A DNA stretch of 13,433 nt from Pseudomonadota bacterium (GCA_023432025.1 JAEYVE010000237.1:1-13433), one strand, 5' to 3'. Numbered from the stretch's first letter, positions 1 through 6,547 are shown. The notes: generated by a model from the letters alone, not told the origin. Numbers and translations: made by a program.

Positions 1-1
1 A

Positions 2-997
2 GCCAAGACGCAGGGGCAGCTCCTCGGCATCGTCGTGTGGTCGAGCGGCATTCTGAGCGCGTTGGTCACCAACGACGCCGTGTGCGTCCTCGGAGCGCCG
101 CTCGTCGTCCGGCTCATCCAGCGCTACCGCCTGCCCGCGTCGCCGTTCCTTCTGGGTCTCGCCACCGCCGCCAACACAGGCAGCGTGGCCACGCTCGTGG
201 GCAATCCGCAGAATATGCTGTGCGCGCAGCTCGGCGGCCTCACCTACCGCGATCACCTGTTCCTTCTCGGGCCGGTCGCGCTGCTCGGCCTGCTCGTCAA
301 TCACGGACTCCTCTGGCTCTTCTTCCGGCGCACGCTCGCGGAGCCCATCGCTCGTTCGCTCGGCCCAGGGGATTTCCCCGTCGACGTGGAGCGCGAGCGG
401 CGCTCGCTGTACACGCTCCTGGTCATCCTCGGAACGGCCGCGTTTTACGTGGTGGGTGGAGACTTGGCCTGGACTGCGGCGGCCGGGCTGGTCCTGCTCA
501 TGCTCGTTCATCGACGTGACACGCGCGAGCTGTGGCCTCACATCGACTGGGCGCTTCTTCTCTTCTTCTCTGGGCTGTTCGTCGTGGTGGCCGGGCTCAT
601 GAAGAGCGGCGTTCCAGATTCTCTGTTCACGCGCTTCCCGCTCTTACCCGATCCGAGCGAGCACGCCGCGGGGCTCGCCGCGTCGCTCCGGCTCTCCAGC
701 ATCTTCCTCGTTGGCTCGAACATCGTGTCCAACGTGCCGTTCATCCTCGTCGTGGAGCCGCAAATGGCGGCGCTACCCCACCCGCGACTGGCGTGGGAGC
801 TCTTGGCCATGGCTTCCACGTTCGCCGGCAACCTCACTTTGCTCGGCTCGGCCGCGAACATCATCGTGGCGGAGGCCGCCCGAGACATCGGCGGCATCGG
901 CTTCATGGAGCACCTACGCATTGGGTTGCCGCTCAGCCTGCTCACGACGCTCTTGGGCACCCTGTGGCTCGTCTGGGTCAGTGGCGGCCTCGGCTGA
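2..997 (+). CDS. ArsB/NhaD/SLC13-type ion transporter, 5' end missing
   Basis: The reading frame is open to the first base of the window, so the true start lies upstream. About 331 C-terminal residues are visible; the first possible start inside is a GTG at 35. Several hydrophobic membrane segments alternate with signatures of the ion transporter superfamily: LVTNDAV near the beginning, TAANTGSVATLVGNPQN, then SNIVSNVPFI and GNLTLLGSAANIIVAEAA near the end. The paired Asn/Gly/Thr re-entrant motifs are typical of ArsB, NhaD, YbiR and SLC13 relatives, which are inner-membrane anion transporters or Na+/H+ antiporters of roughly 400-450 residues. The substrate cannot be read from the sequence: arsenite, citrate-like anions and sodium/proton exchange all remain possible, and no ars genes are adjacent. 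Family confidence is high, substrate confidence low. Confidence 0.88.
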   Translation, partial: AKTQGQLLGIVVWSSGILSALVTNDAVCVLGAPLVVRLIQRYRLPASPFLLGLATAANTGSVATLVGNPQNMLCAQLGGLTYRDHLFLLGPVALLGLLVNHGLLWLFFRRTLAEPIARSLGPGDFPVDVERERRSLYTLLVILGTAAFYVVGGDLAWTAAAGLVLLMLVHRRDTRELWPHIDWALLLFFSGLFVVVAGLMKSGVPDSLFTRFPLLPDPSEHAAGLAASLRLSSIFLVGSNIVSNVPFILVVEPQMAALPHPRLAWELLAMASTFAGNLTLLGSAANIIVAEAARDIGGIGFMEHLRIGLPLSLLTTLLGTLWLVWVSGGLG

Positions 998-1021
998 ACG
1001 TCGTATTCGCCCTCGGGCTGA

Positions 1022-1053
1022 CGACAAACGGTTTGCAAGCAGGCCGTTCGTCG
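1022..1053 (+). terminator. Imperfect hairpin after the transporter gene
   Basis: CGACAAACGG (1022-1031) pairs with CCGTTCGTCG (1044-1053) at 9 of 10 positions around a 12-nt loop. It lies 25 nt after the transporter stop and just before the ribosome binding site of the next gene. There is no T-run behind it, so it may be a weak or factor-dependent terminator, an attenuator or simply leader structure. Confidence 0.3.
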
Positions 1054-1068
1054 CTCTAGGAACCGCTC

Positions 1069-1641
1069 ATGACGACGCGCCTCTTTCTCGCCCCGTCGCG
1101 CCTCTCGCTTCTGGCCGCTCTAGCGGCCGGCTTGCTCGCGCTCGCCGCCTGCAAATCCGAATCGAAATCGGAGCCGAAGCCAGAGCTCGTCGTGCAAGTG
1201 CCCGCCTCGCTGACGGCCGCAAAGAGCGAAATCGAAACGACGCTCCGGAGCTACGAGGCTCTGCGAGCTCTGCTTGCGGACGATCGAATCGAGCCCGCCG
1301 CAGGCCCAGCGGGTGAGCTCGCTGCCGCTGCGGCTGGCGCCGCGCAGAAAGCCCCCGCGAACCTGCGCGAGCCCTTGGAAAAGCTCGGACAGCGCGCCGT
1401 GCAGCTGAAGGAAGCGTCCAAGGGCGACGCCGCCGCCGCCCGCAAAGCGTTCGGAGACGTGAGCCAAGCGCTCGTCGCGCTCCTCCGTGCCGAGCCTGCC
1501 CTTCGCCAGGGGCTCAACGTCTTCGAGTGCCCCATGGCGCAGGGCTACAAGCAGTGGGTCCAGCCAGGGGACAAGCTCGAGAACCCGTACATGGGCAAGA
1601 GCATGCTCGACTGCGGCGCGCCCGGAAAATGGGACGCGTGA
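1069..1641 (+). CDS. Lipoprotein with C-terminal DUF3347-like CPM...C motif
   Basis: A 190-aa protein with a lipoprotein signal: hydrophobic stretch at residues 12-27 and lipobox LAAC with the lipidated Cys28. A charged linker follows, then a helical Ala-rich domain (about 50-145). The C-terminal block holds CPMAQGYKQW, ENPYMGKSML and a final DCG, with Cys154 and Cys182. This CPM...NPYxGxxMLxCG arrangement resembles DUF3347, a domain found in periplasmic proteins and fused to CusB-like efflux subunits, where the Cys/Met residues suggest metal binding. The start is supported by AGGAA at 1058-1062, 6 nt before the ATG. It lies 71 bp behind the transporter on the same strand, with a hairpin between, so co-transcription is uncertain. 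No twin-arginine pair is present. Function unproven; metal binding is an inference. Confidence 0.8.
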   Translation: MTTRLFLAPSRLSLLAALAAGLLALAACKSESKSEPKPELVVQVPASLTAAKSEIETTLRSYEALRALLADDRIEPAAGPAGELAAAAAGAAQKAPANLREPLEKLGQRAVQLKEASKGDAAAARKAFGDVSQALVALLRAEPALRQGLNVFECPMAQGYKQWVQPGDKLENPYMGKSMLDCGAPGKWDA

Positions 1642-1647
1642 CGCGTC
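1633..1647. terminator. Palindrome over the convergent stop codons
   Basis: GACGCGTGACGCGTC is a perfect 7+1+7 bp dyad. The TGA of the lipoprotein gene (1639-1641) is in its centre, and the stop of the slyD-like gene on the other strand (1646-1648) overlaps its right edge. Its symmetry means it would fold in transcripts from either side, so a compact bidirectional terminator is plausible. No T-run is present on either side. Confidence 0.4.
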
Positions 1648-2131
1648 AGTGGTGATGATGTCCTGGCCCGTGCACGTGGCCGTGCGCGAGCTCTTCCTTC
1701 GAGGCTTTGCGAACCTGCCCGACCTTGACGGAGAAATGCAGCCGCTTGCCCGCGAGCTCGTGGTTGGCGTCCACCGTGACCGCTTGCAGCTTGACCTTGG
1801 TGATGGTGGCGACCCTGCGACCGCCGCCCGGAGCGTTCACTTGCAGCTTCGCACCACGGACGGGCTCGAGGCCCGAGGGCAACTTGGACCGCTCGATGTC
1901 GAAAATGAGCGACTCATCGCGCTCACCGTAGCCCTCGCTGGGCTCCACCACGACGTCGAGCGCCGCGCCAGACTCCTTGCCCTCGAGCGCGTTCTCGAGG
2001 CCGGGGATCACGTTCTGGTGGCCGTGCAGATACCAGAGGGCGTCATCGCCGACGTTGGTGTCGATGACGACGCCGTCGTCTCCCTTCAGCGTGTATTCCA
2101 GAGCAACGGCCCGATCGCGTTCGATGCGCAT
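1646..2131 (-). CDS. slyD: SlyD-like FKBP-type peptidyl-prolyl cis-trans isomerase
   Basis: A 161-aa protein with the SlyD layout: an FKBP half-domain (residues 1-70, including GDDGVVIDTN, WYLHGHQNVIPGLENAL and EPSEGYGE), an insert-in-flap chaperone domain (about 71-122), the second FKBP strand segment VDANHELAGKRLHFSV (120-135), and a short His-rich tail (HGHVHGPGHHHH) likely to bind Ni2+, Zn2+ or similar ions. The family catalyses prolyl isomerisation and binds unfolded chains in the cytoplasm; in Escherichia coli SlyD also helps nickel delivery. The start is the ATG at 2131, because MRIERDRAVALEYTL aligns with SlyD N-termini; the frame stays open further upstream to 2371 but that stretch is unlike protein. 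No good Shine-Dalgarno is visible. The tail is shorter than in E. coli SlyD. Family assignment is confident. Confidence 0.9.
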   Translation of the reverse strand: MRIERDRAVALEYTLKGDDGVVIDTNVGDDALWYLHGHQNVIPGLENALEGKESGAALDVVVEPSEGYGERDESLIFDIERSKLPSGLEPVRGAKLQVNAPGGGRRVATITKVKLQAVTVDANHELAGKRLHFSVKVGQVRKASKEELAHGHVHGPGHHHH

Positions 2132-2244
2132 GCCGTCGCCATGTAGCGCGCTCGAAGGGGAACACAAGAGCCGACGTTCGATCCACTCGGCCCCTCTCCG
2201 ACTCGACTCACGGAGCGCGGTCGCTCGTGCGAACGGGCTCTGGC

Positions 2245-2430
2245 TCAGAGACGAGAGCCCGCAGCAGGCGCATCGCTTTCGAGCGGCAGCACGTGTGCGC
2301 GTTTGCAACGACGGCAGCGCAACTCGACGCCCCCCTCGACGAGGCGAGCGACGAGTGCGCCGCAGTGGCAACGGACTTCACAGGGGTCACCGTCGGAGGC
2401 CGGGAGCTTCTGCGCGAGCCGCGTCGTCAC
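2245..2430 (-). CDS. Small Com-like zinc-ribbon protein
   Basis: A 61-aa reading frame with CHCGALVARLVEGGVEL followed by RCRRC, giving CxC...CxxC with 14 residues between the two pairs and the pattern 'C.CG.L.AR...G..L.CRRCK..H.L'. This resembles the short zinc fingers of the phage Mu Com family and related bacterial mini-proteins, thought to bind nucleic acid. The start is tentative: GTG at 2430, with an in-frame stop a short way upstream (about 36 nt) and no clear Shine-Dalgarno. It is on the same strand as, and 113 bp ahead of, the slyD-like gene, and 80 bp behind frnE. No other phage genes are nearby, so it is probably a resident gene. The Cys pattern is seen directly; nucleic-acid binding is inferred from the family. 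Confidence 0.65.
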   Translation of the reverse strand: MTTRLAQKLPASDGDPCEVRCHCGALVARLVEGGVELRCRRCKRAHVLPLESDAPAAGSRL

Positions 2431-2510
2431 GAACGTCTTGATACCCGAGAGCGCGGCTGGTCTTCAAGATGAATTTGAAAACCTTTTTCATTTTCATCAG
2501 AAGGACGTTC
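2431..2510 (-). other. Nested inverted repeats filling the frnE/zinc-ribbon gap
   Basis: The outer arms GAACGTC (2431-2437) and GACGTTC (2504-2510) are perfectly complementary and mark the two edges of the gap. Inside are an AT-rich hairpin, GATGAATTTGAAAA (2468-2481) with TTTTCATTTTCATC (2485-2498), 12 of 14 paired around a 3-nt loop, and a second arm pair CTTGA (2437-2441) with TCAAG (2464-2468). Read on the minus strand this could fold as a three-way junction between the frnE stop and the next gene's GTG. It could be a terminator, a processing site or a structured leader; the sequence does not decide. Confidence 0.4.
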
Positions 2511-3149
2511 CTACTTTCGCTTGGCGAGCACTTGGTCGATGACCTGACGGAACGCTTCCGCCGGCTGCGCCCCGGAGAGCGCCAGCTCGCCGTCGAACAC
2601 GAAGAAGGGCACGCCCCGAATTCCGAGGCGGGTCGCTTCCGCCGCTTCGGCGCGTGTATCGGCCAGCTCCTTGGGATCACTGATGAGCGATAGCGCCTCC
2701 TCCTCGGAGAACCCATGCGCCGCGGCGAGCTCGAGAAGCACCGCCTCGTCCGCGACGTTCTTGGCGTCCACGAAATAGGCAACGAACAGCGCCCTGGCGA
2801 GCTCTGCTTGTGTGCCCTTGGCCAGCGCGTGACGGAGCAGCGTATGTGCGCGCGCCGTCGGCACCATCAACTTCTGCTTCTCGAGATCCAGCTCGAGACC
2901 GACGTCCCGTGCGAGGCCCTCGACTCGATCCCACATCGCCCGCGGATCGGCGCCATACTTCTGGCGCAGCATGTCCGCGATCACGACGCCCTCGGGAGGC
3001 GTCGATGGATCGAGCAAGAAGGGATGATACGTGACGTCGACGGAGAGCGGCTCGCCCCATGCCGAAAGCACGGAGCGAAGCCGCTCGGTCCCGATGAAAC
3101 ACCAGGGACAAACGACGTCCGAAAAGATGTCGATCCGTAGGTCGGTCAT
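2511..3149 (-). CDS. FrnE-like DsbA-family thiol oxidoreductase
   Basis: A 212-aa thioredoxin-fold protein of the FrnE branch of the DsbA superfamily. The N-terminal strand leads into VVCPWCFIG with the redox pair Cys14-Pro-Trp-Cys17. A helical insertion (about 60-170) contains family features such as ADMLRQKYG and TARAHTLLRHA. RLGIRGVPFFVFDGE follows with the cis-proline Pro181. There is no signal peptide, so it is cytoplasmic, unlike classical DsbA. FrnE relatives act as disulfide isomerases or oxidoreductases; in Deinococcus FrnE is linked to oxidative-stress tolerance. Its ATG overlaps the yceI stop as ATGA (3146-3149), so translation is probably coupled. The length matches the family. 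Confidence 0.92.
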   Translation of the reverse strand: MTDLRIDIFSDVVCPWCFIGTERLRSVLSAWGEPLSVDVTYHPFLLDPSTPPEGVVIADMLRQKYGADPRAMWDRVEGLARDVGLELDLEKQKLMVPTARAHTLLRHALAKGTQAELARALFVAYFVDAKNVADEAVLLELAAAHGFSEEEALSLISDPKELADTRAEAAEATRLGIRGVPFFVFDGELALSGAQPAEAFRQVIDQVLAKRK

Positions 3150-3676
3150 GCCTTGATGGCTTCAATCTCGAGCACGATGTCGATCTTGTCGCCGACGAGG
3201 AAGCCACCGGTTTCGAGCGCCACGTTCCACACCAGACCGAAGTCCTTGCGGTTGATCGAGGTCGTCGCGGAAAAGCCCGCACGCTCGCCGCCCCACGGAT
3301 CCTTGGCGCGGCCCGCGTACTCCACGTCCAAGGTGACAGGGTGCGTCGTGCCGTGAATCGTGAGATCTCCGGAGACGAGCAGATCGGTCTTTCCCTTGCG
3401 CTCGACCTTCGTGCTCTTGAACGTGATGTGCGGGAACTCGTCGACGTTGAGGAAGTCGGCGGACTTCAGGTGCTTGTCGCGGTCCGCCTCCTTGGTGTCG
3501 ATGCTGGCGGCGTCGATGCTCACTTCTACGTGGGAAGCCGCGGGGTTCTCTTCGTCGATCTCCAGCGTGCCGTTCCAGCTCGAGAAGTGTCCGCGCACCT
3601 TCGCGACCATGAGGTGGCGCGCAGAAAAGCCGACATTCGAGTGACTGGGATCGAACTTCCAGGTTTCTTTGGCCAT
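3146..3676 (-). CDS. YceI-family protein
   Basis: A 176-aa YceI-family protein covering almost the whole domain: WKFDPSHSNVGFSARHLMVAKVRG at the start, DKHLKSADFLNVDEFPHITF in the middle, GDLTIHGTTHPVTLDVEY, and GFSATTSINRKDFGLVWN. YceI proteins form a lipocalin-like beta-barrel that binds an isoprenoid such as a polyprenyl quinone. This copy starts directly at the domain and has no signal peptide, so it appears cytoplasmic, whereas E. coli YceI is periplasmic. It is the first gene of a pair with frnE (4-bp overlap) and is transcribed divergently from the HxlR regulator across a 131-bp gap. Co-regulation by that regulator is an inference from the layout. Family assignment is firm; ligand unknown. 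Confidence 0.92.
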   Translation of the reverse strand: MAKETWKFDPSHSNVGFSARHLMVAKVRGHFSSWNGTLEIDEENPAASHVEVSIDAASIDTKEADRDKHLKSADFLNVDEFPHITFKSTKVERKGKTDLLVSGDLTIHGTTHPVTLDVEYAGRAKDPWGGERAGFSATTSINRKDFGLVWNVALETGGFLVGDKIDIVLEIEAIKA

Positions 3677-3726
3677 GCTTCTTCTCTCGTCTTTCCGAGG
3701 AGGGACCTTCGACCGGCCTCACGGCT

Positions 3727-3761
3727 GGTTACTACCTGGTCCCTGGTTCCTTCTTGTAACC
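3727..3761. promoter_or_regulatory. Candidate HxlR operator: GGTTAC-N23-GTAACC
   Basis: GGTTAC (3727-3732) and GTAACC (3756-3761) form a perfect inverted repeat, extendable to 7 of 8 bp (GGTTACTA/TTGTAACC). It sits in the middle of the 131-bp divergent region between yceI and the HxlR gene. CTGGT also occurs three times (3725-3729, 3736-3740, 3743-3747). The half-sites contain TTAC/GTAA, the same half-site reported for Bacillus CatR, an HxlR-family repressor, though the spacing here is wider. Confidence 0.45.
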
Positions 3762-3766
3762 GTGGC

Positions 3767-3772
3767 TAGAAT
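3767..3772 (+). promoter_or_regulatory. Possible -10 element of the HxlR-MFS operon
   Basis: TAGAAT matches the -10 consensus TATAAT at 5 of 6 positions and lies 36 nt before the HxlR start. No convincing -35 is found 16-18 bp upstream (the sequence there is near TGGTTC). The candidate operator ends 5 bp upstream, so a bound repressor would cover the promoter. Confidence 0.35.
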
Positions 3773-3793
3773 GAACACTGCTTCAAATTGCGC

Positions 3794-3800
3794 AAGGAGG
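3794..3800 (+). promoter_or_regulatory. Strong Shine-Dalgarno of the HxlR gene
   Basis: AAGGAGG lies 7 nt before the ATG at 3808. It is the strongest ribosome binding site I see in the window and fixes the regulator's start, even though the first 50 residues lie outside the HxlR domain. Confidence 0.8.
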
Positions 3801-3807
3801 CACATTC

Positions 3808-4341
3808 ATGTCACCAAGGCACATCCCAGCGAAACGGCCACACCCCGGAGTGGACCAGTCCGAACGCGCCGCGGCCCTCCGTGTCTCCGAGGCGAGTGTC
3901 TCCGAAACACTTCTCTGCGATGCCGCTCCGTCGGAGGACGACGGGGCATCCTCCCCTAGCCCCACCGAGTGTCCCGCCGTGCGGGAAGTGCTGAACCGCG
4001 TCGGGGACAAGTGGAGCGTTCAGCTGGTGGCCCTTCTTCGCAACGGTCCCAAGCGCTTCACCGATCTCAGGCGCGCCATCGAGGGCATCTCTCAGCGAAT
4101 GCTCACACTCACGCTCCGCGGGCTCGAGCGTGACGGACTCGTCACGCGCACCGTTTATCCAACCATCCCGCCACGGGTGGACTACGAGCTCACGCCGCTC
4201 GGGAAGACCTTGTTGACGCCCATTCTCCAGCTGGCTGCGTGGGCAGAGGCGCACCGCTTCGAAATTCAGGACGCGCGGCAGCGCTACGACGCGCGAGGTG
4301 CGAGTAGCCGCGACGTGAGCGCGCCTCGAGAGTCGCGCTAG
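3808..4341 (+). CDS. HxlR-family winged-helix transcriptional regulator
   Basis: A 177-aa regulator. Residues about 54-150 form the HxlR (DUF24) domain: TECPAVREVLNRVGDKWSV, then LLRNGPKRFTDLRRAIEGIS, the recognition helix region QRMLTLTLRGLERDGLV, and the wing TRTVYPTIPPRVDYELTPLG. Cys55 is at the conserved N-terminal position (CP before the first helix) that senses quinones, aldehydes or hypochlorite in YodB- and HypR-like members; Cys37 is a second candidate. A non-conserved N-terminal extension of about 50 residues and a charged C-terminal tail are unusual for a family of about 110-150 aa, but AAGGAGG 7 nt before this ATG supports the start. It is followed 4 nt later by the MFS exporter and is divergent from yceI-frnE, so repression of both units and of itself is plausible. 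The inducer is not known. Confidence 0.93.
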   Translation: MSPRHIPAKRPHPGVDQSERAAALRVSEASVSETLLCDAAPSEDDGASSPSPTECPAVREVLNRVGDKWSVQLVALLRNGPKRFTDLRRAIEGISQRMLTLTLRGLERDGLVTRTVYPTIPPRVDYELTPLGKTLLTPILQLAAWAEAHRFEIQDARQRYDARGASSRDVSAPRESR

Positions 4342-4345
4342 AGCG

Positions 4346-5773
4346 ATGAACGAGACGAAACGTCCCTGGGTCGTCGTGGCGCTCATGCTGGGGCTCTTCA
4401 TGGGGGCCATGGAAATGACGGTCGTCTCGACGGCAATGCCCACCGTCATCGCTGATCTGGGCGGCATCGAGCACTACGGCTGGGTCTTCACGGCGTACAT
4501 GCTCGCCACCACGGTGACGGTGCCCATTTGGGGAAAGCTCGCGGACCTGTACGGCCGCAAGCCCGTTATGCTCGTCGGAACGACGATCTTTCTCGTGGGT
4601 TCCATCGCGAGCGGGCAGTCCCCCACGATGACGGCGCTCATCGTGTTTCGCGCGTTCCAGGGCCTCGGCGCTGGCGCCATGCAGCCGGTCGCCATGACCA
4701 TCGTGGGTGACATTTTCGACCTCGAAGAGCGCGCGAAAATGCAGGGCCTCTTTGGCGCCGTCTGGGGCGTGGCGGGTATGATTGGGCCGCTCTTGGGCGG
4801 TCTCATCGTGCACGCCCTATCGTGGCGCTGGGTGTTTTACGTCAACGTTCCCGTCGGACTCGCGTCCATGGCGCTGCTCGCTGCGAACCTCCACGAAACG
4901 GTGGAAAAACGACGTCATTCGCTCGACGTCGCTGGTGCGCTGCTCTTGAGCGCCGCCATCGTGACGCCTCTGGTGCTCGGGACCGGCTCGTACGCGGCCA
5001 TTGGCGTTTCGTTCGGCGCGCTTTGTCTCGCGGCGTTCGTTTGGGTCGAAAGGCGCGCCACAGAGCCGATGTTGCCCTTGTCGCTGCTCGGACGCCCTCT
5101 GATTCTGGCGTCGAGCTTCTCGGGGCTCCTCATCGGCGGGGCCATGTTGTGCGCCGTCACGTTCGTGCCGCTGTTCGTGCAGGGCGTCTTGGGCGGAACG
5201 CCCACACAGGCGGGTACGGCCATCGCGCCCATGGCGATCGGTTGGCCCCTGGCGAGCGCCGTCAGCGGCCGTCTGCTGCCTCGCTTCGGATTTCGCGCCA
5301 TGGTGCGGCTGGGCTCAGTCGTGGCGTTCGCGGCCACTTTGCTCTTGGCCCACGTGCTCGAGCCGGGGGCGAGTCTCAAGTGGGTGCGCGCCGCGATGGC
5401 GCTCTTCGGCGTCGGCCTCGGGTTCGCGAACACCGCGCTCGTGATTGGCGTACAGACCAGCGTCTCGTGGCCGGAGCGCGGGGTGGCGACCGCCAGCACG
5501 ATGTTCTTTCGCACCATCGGCGGCGCGCTCGCCATCGGCGTGTTGGGCCGAATGCTCACGGCCAGCCTCGTGGCGAGCGGAAGCTTCGACGAGCGAACGG
5601 CGAACCTGCTCTTGAGCCCGGAGCGCGCTCACGGCACGGACTCGGCGCACCTCGCCGGTCTGGCCGACGTCCTCGGCCACGGGCTGCACGCGGTGTTCGT
5701 CGCCATCACCGGGCTCACGCTGGCCGGCGTCGTCACCAGCTTGTTCTTCCCGGCGGCGCGAACGCCGCGTTAG
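4346..5773 (+). CDS. DHA2-type MFS drug exporter (EmrB/QacA-like)
   Basis: A 475-aa major facilitator with up to 14 hydrophobic segments, as in the DHA2 (EmrB/QacA) drug:H+ antiporters. Segment 1 carries MEMTVVSTAMPTV (22-34), the usual D1-type motif with Glu23 in place of the common Asp. Motif A is GKLADLYGRK (63-72), FRAFQGLGAGAMQP follows (101-114), and antiporter motif C lies around GVAGMIGPLLGG (141-152), followed by SWRWVFYVNVPVG. Proton-driven export of a toxic compound across the inner membrane is the expected role. The gap to the HxlR gene is only 4 nt, so the two form an operon, and the exporter is likely induced by what the regulator senses. The 3' end overlaps the convergent hydrolase gene by 4 bp (TTAG). 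The substrate cannot be predicted. Confidence 0.93.
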   Translation: MNETKRPWVVVALMLGLFMGAMEMTVVSTAMPTVIADLGGIEHYGWVFTAYMLATTVTVPIWGKLADLYGRKPVMLVGTTIFLVGSIASGQSPTMTALIVFRAFQGLGAGAMQPVAMTIVGDIFDLEERAKMQGLFGAVWGVAGMIGPLLGGLIVHALSWRWVFYVNVPVGLASMALLAANLHETVEKRRHSLDVAGALLLSAAIVTPLVLGTGSYAAIGVSFGALCLAAFVWVERRATEPMLPLSLLGRPLILASSFSGLLIGGAMLCAVTFVPLFVQGVLGGTPTQAGTAIAPMAIGWPLASAVSGRLLPRFGFRAMVRLGSVVAFAATLLLAHVLEPGASLKWVRAAMALFGVGLGFANTALVIGVQTSVSWPERGVATASTMFFRTIGGALAIGVLGRMLTASLVASGSFDERTANLLLSPERAHGTDSAHLAGLADVLGHGLHAVFVAITGLTLAGVVTSLFFPAARTPR

Positions 5774-5777
5774 CGCC
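5755..5777. terminator. Hairpin over the overlapping convergent stops
   Basis: GGCGC-G-AACG (5755-5764), loop CCG, then CGTT-A-GCGCC (5768-5777): 9 pairs with one G/A mismatch. Both stop codons of the tail-to-tail genes (TTAG, 5770-5773) lie in the right arm. No T-run is present. It is a plausible bidirectional terminator for the exporter and hydrolase genes. Confidence 0.4.
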
Positions 5778-6333
5778 TTGTGTGCACCAACGCACCGCTC
5801 TCGCGGAGCCAATCGAGCGCGAGCGGAAAGGGACCAAACCCGGACGATGCGTTGATGTGCCCGCTTCCGGGGAGGATGCGATGCGGCACGCCCAGGGTCC
5901 TTCCCAGCTCGACGATTTCGTCGTCACCCGCGTAGTCGTCGTTGTCGCTGCCCAAGAGCAACGAATGCTCACCAAGGGCTGACCAAGCTGCCCGCGAGCG
6001 TGGTGGTGGCAAGAACGACTGAATCGGCTCGAACAAGGAATACGGCGACGGCGGCGCCACCAAAAGCGCGCCGCGAACGCCGGCCGCACCATGGCGCGCC
6101 AAGTAGTGATCAACCGCCCAGCACCCGAGCGAATGTGCAGCGAACGTAACGGGCTCACCCAGCCCGCCCACGACGTCCCGGAGCGTCTGAACCCACGCGT
6201 CACAGCGCGGATCGGTGTCGTCGGGCAGCGCGGGAAACGCCGCGGGCTCACCCAGCTTCTCGAGCTCTTCACGCAACCAGTGTTGCCAGTGGCCTGGACC
6301 CGAGCCTTCGTAGCCGTGAACGATGACGATCAT
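5770..6333 (-). CDS. RBBP9/YdeN-type alpha/beta serine hydrolase
   Basis: A 187-aa alpha/beta hydrolase of the small RBBP9/YdeN family, whose members are about 180-190 aa. It opens with the first strand MIVIVHGYEGSGPGHWQHWL. The nucleophile is Ser68 in AAHSLGCWA. A candidate acid is Asp130 or a neighbour in LLGSDNDDYAGD, and the base is His159 in PGSGHINASSGFG. All three landmarks of the family are present in order, so the enzyme should be active as an esterase or related hydrolase; natural substrates are mostly unknown in bacteria. The ATG at 6333 has TAGGA 8 nt upstream; an in-frame ATG at 6342 would add three residues. The frame is open further upstream but lacks protein-like sequence. No signal peptide, so cytoplasmic. 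It is convergent with the MFS gene and overlaps its stop by 4 bp. Confidence 0.88.
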   Translation of the reverse strand: MIVIVHGYEGSGPGHWQHWLREELEKLGEPAAFPALPDDTDPRCDAWVQTLRDVVGGLGEPVTFAAHSLGCWAVDHYLARHGAAGVRGALLVAPPSPYSLFEPIQSFLPPPRSRAAWSALGEHSLLLGSDNDDYAGDDEIVELGRTLGVPHRILPGSGHINASSGFGPFPLALDWLRESGALVHTRR

Positions 6334-6547
6334 CGCGGGCATCCTACAGCGAGGCAGGACTCGTCGAACACCCCTGGACCACCCCAGAACACGAGCAGTT
6401 CGGTCAACGCCGCGGGGCGGAGATGACGGAAGACCGCCACCCCAAGTCCGGGCAGAGCCCCAAGACGTCCTCCGAACGTGCGAGGCCTTCGCCGACGGCA
6501 GCTGGACTCTGCTCGACGCACGAGCCTCGCCGGCAAACACTTTACAC

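Noticed and set aside
2132..2244. Possible promoter (TTGTGT and TACATG with 16 bp between) just before slyD
   Set aside because: The -10 would lie only a few nt from the ATG and both boxes match poorly; not strong enough to annotate.
2132..2371. Longer N-terminus for the slyD-like gene
   Set aside because: The upstream part is Arg-rich and overlaps the zinc-ribbon gene; SlyD homology begins at the ATG at 2131.
4822..5982. A 386-codon plus-strand open frame overlapping the MFS gene
   Set aside because: It is in another frame of a confidently identified transporter, is very rich in Arg and Ala, and runs on into the convergent hydrolase gene.
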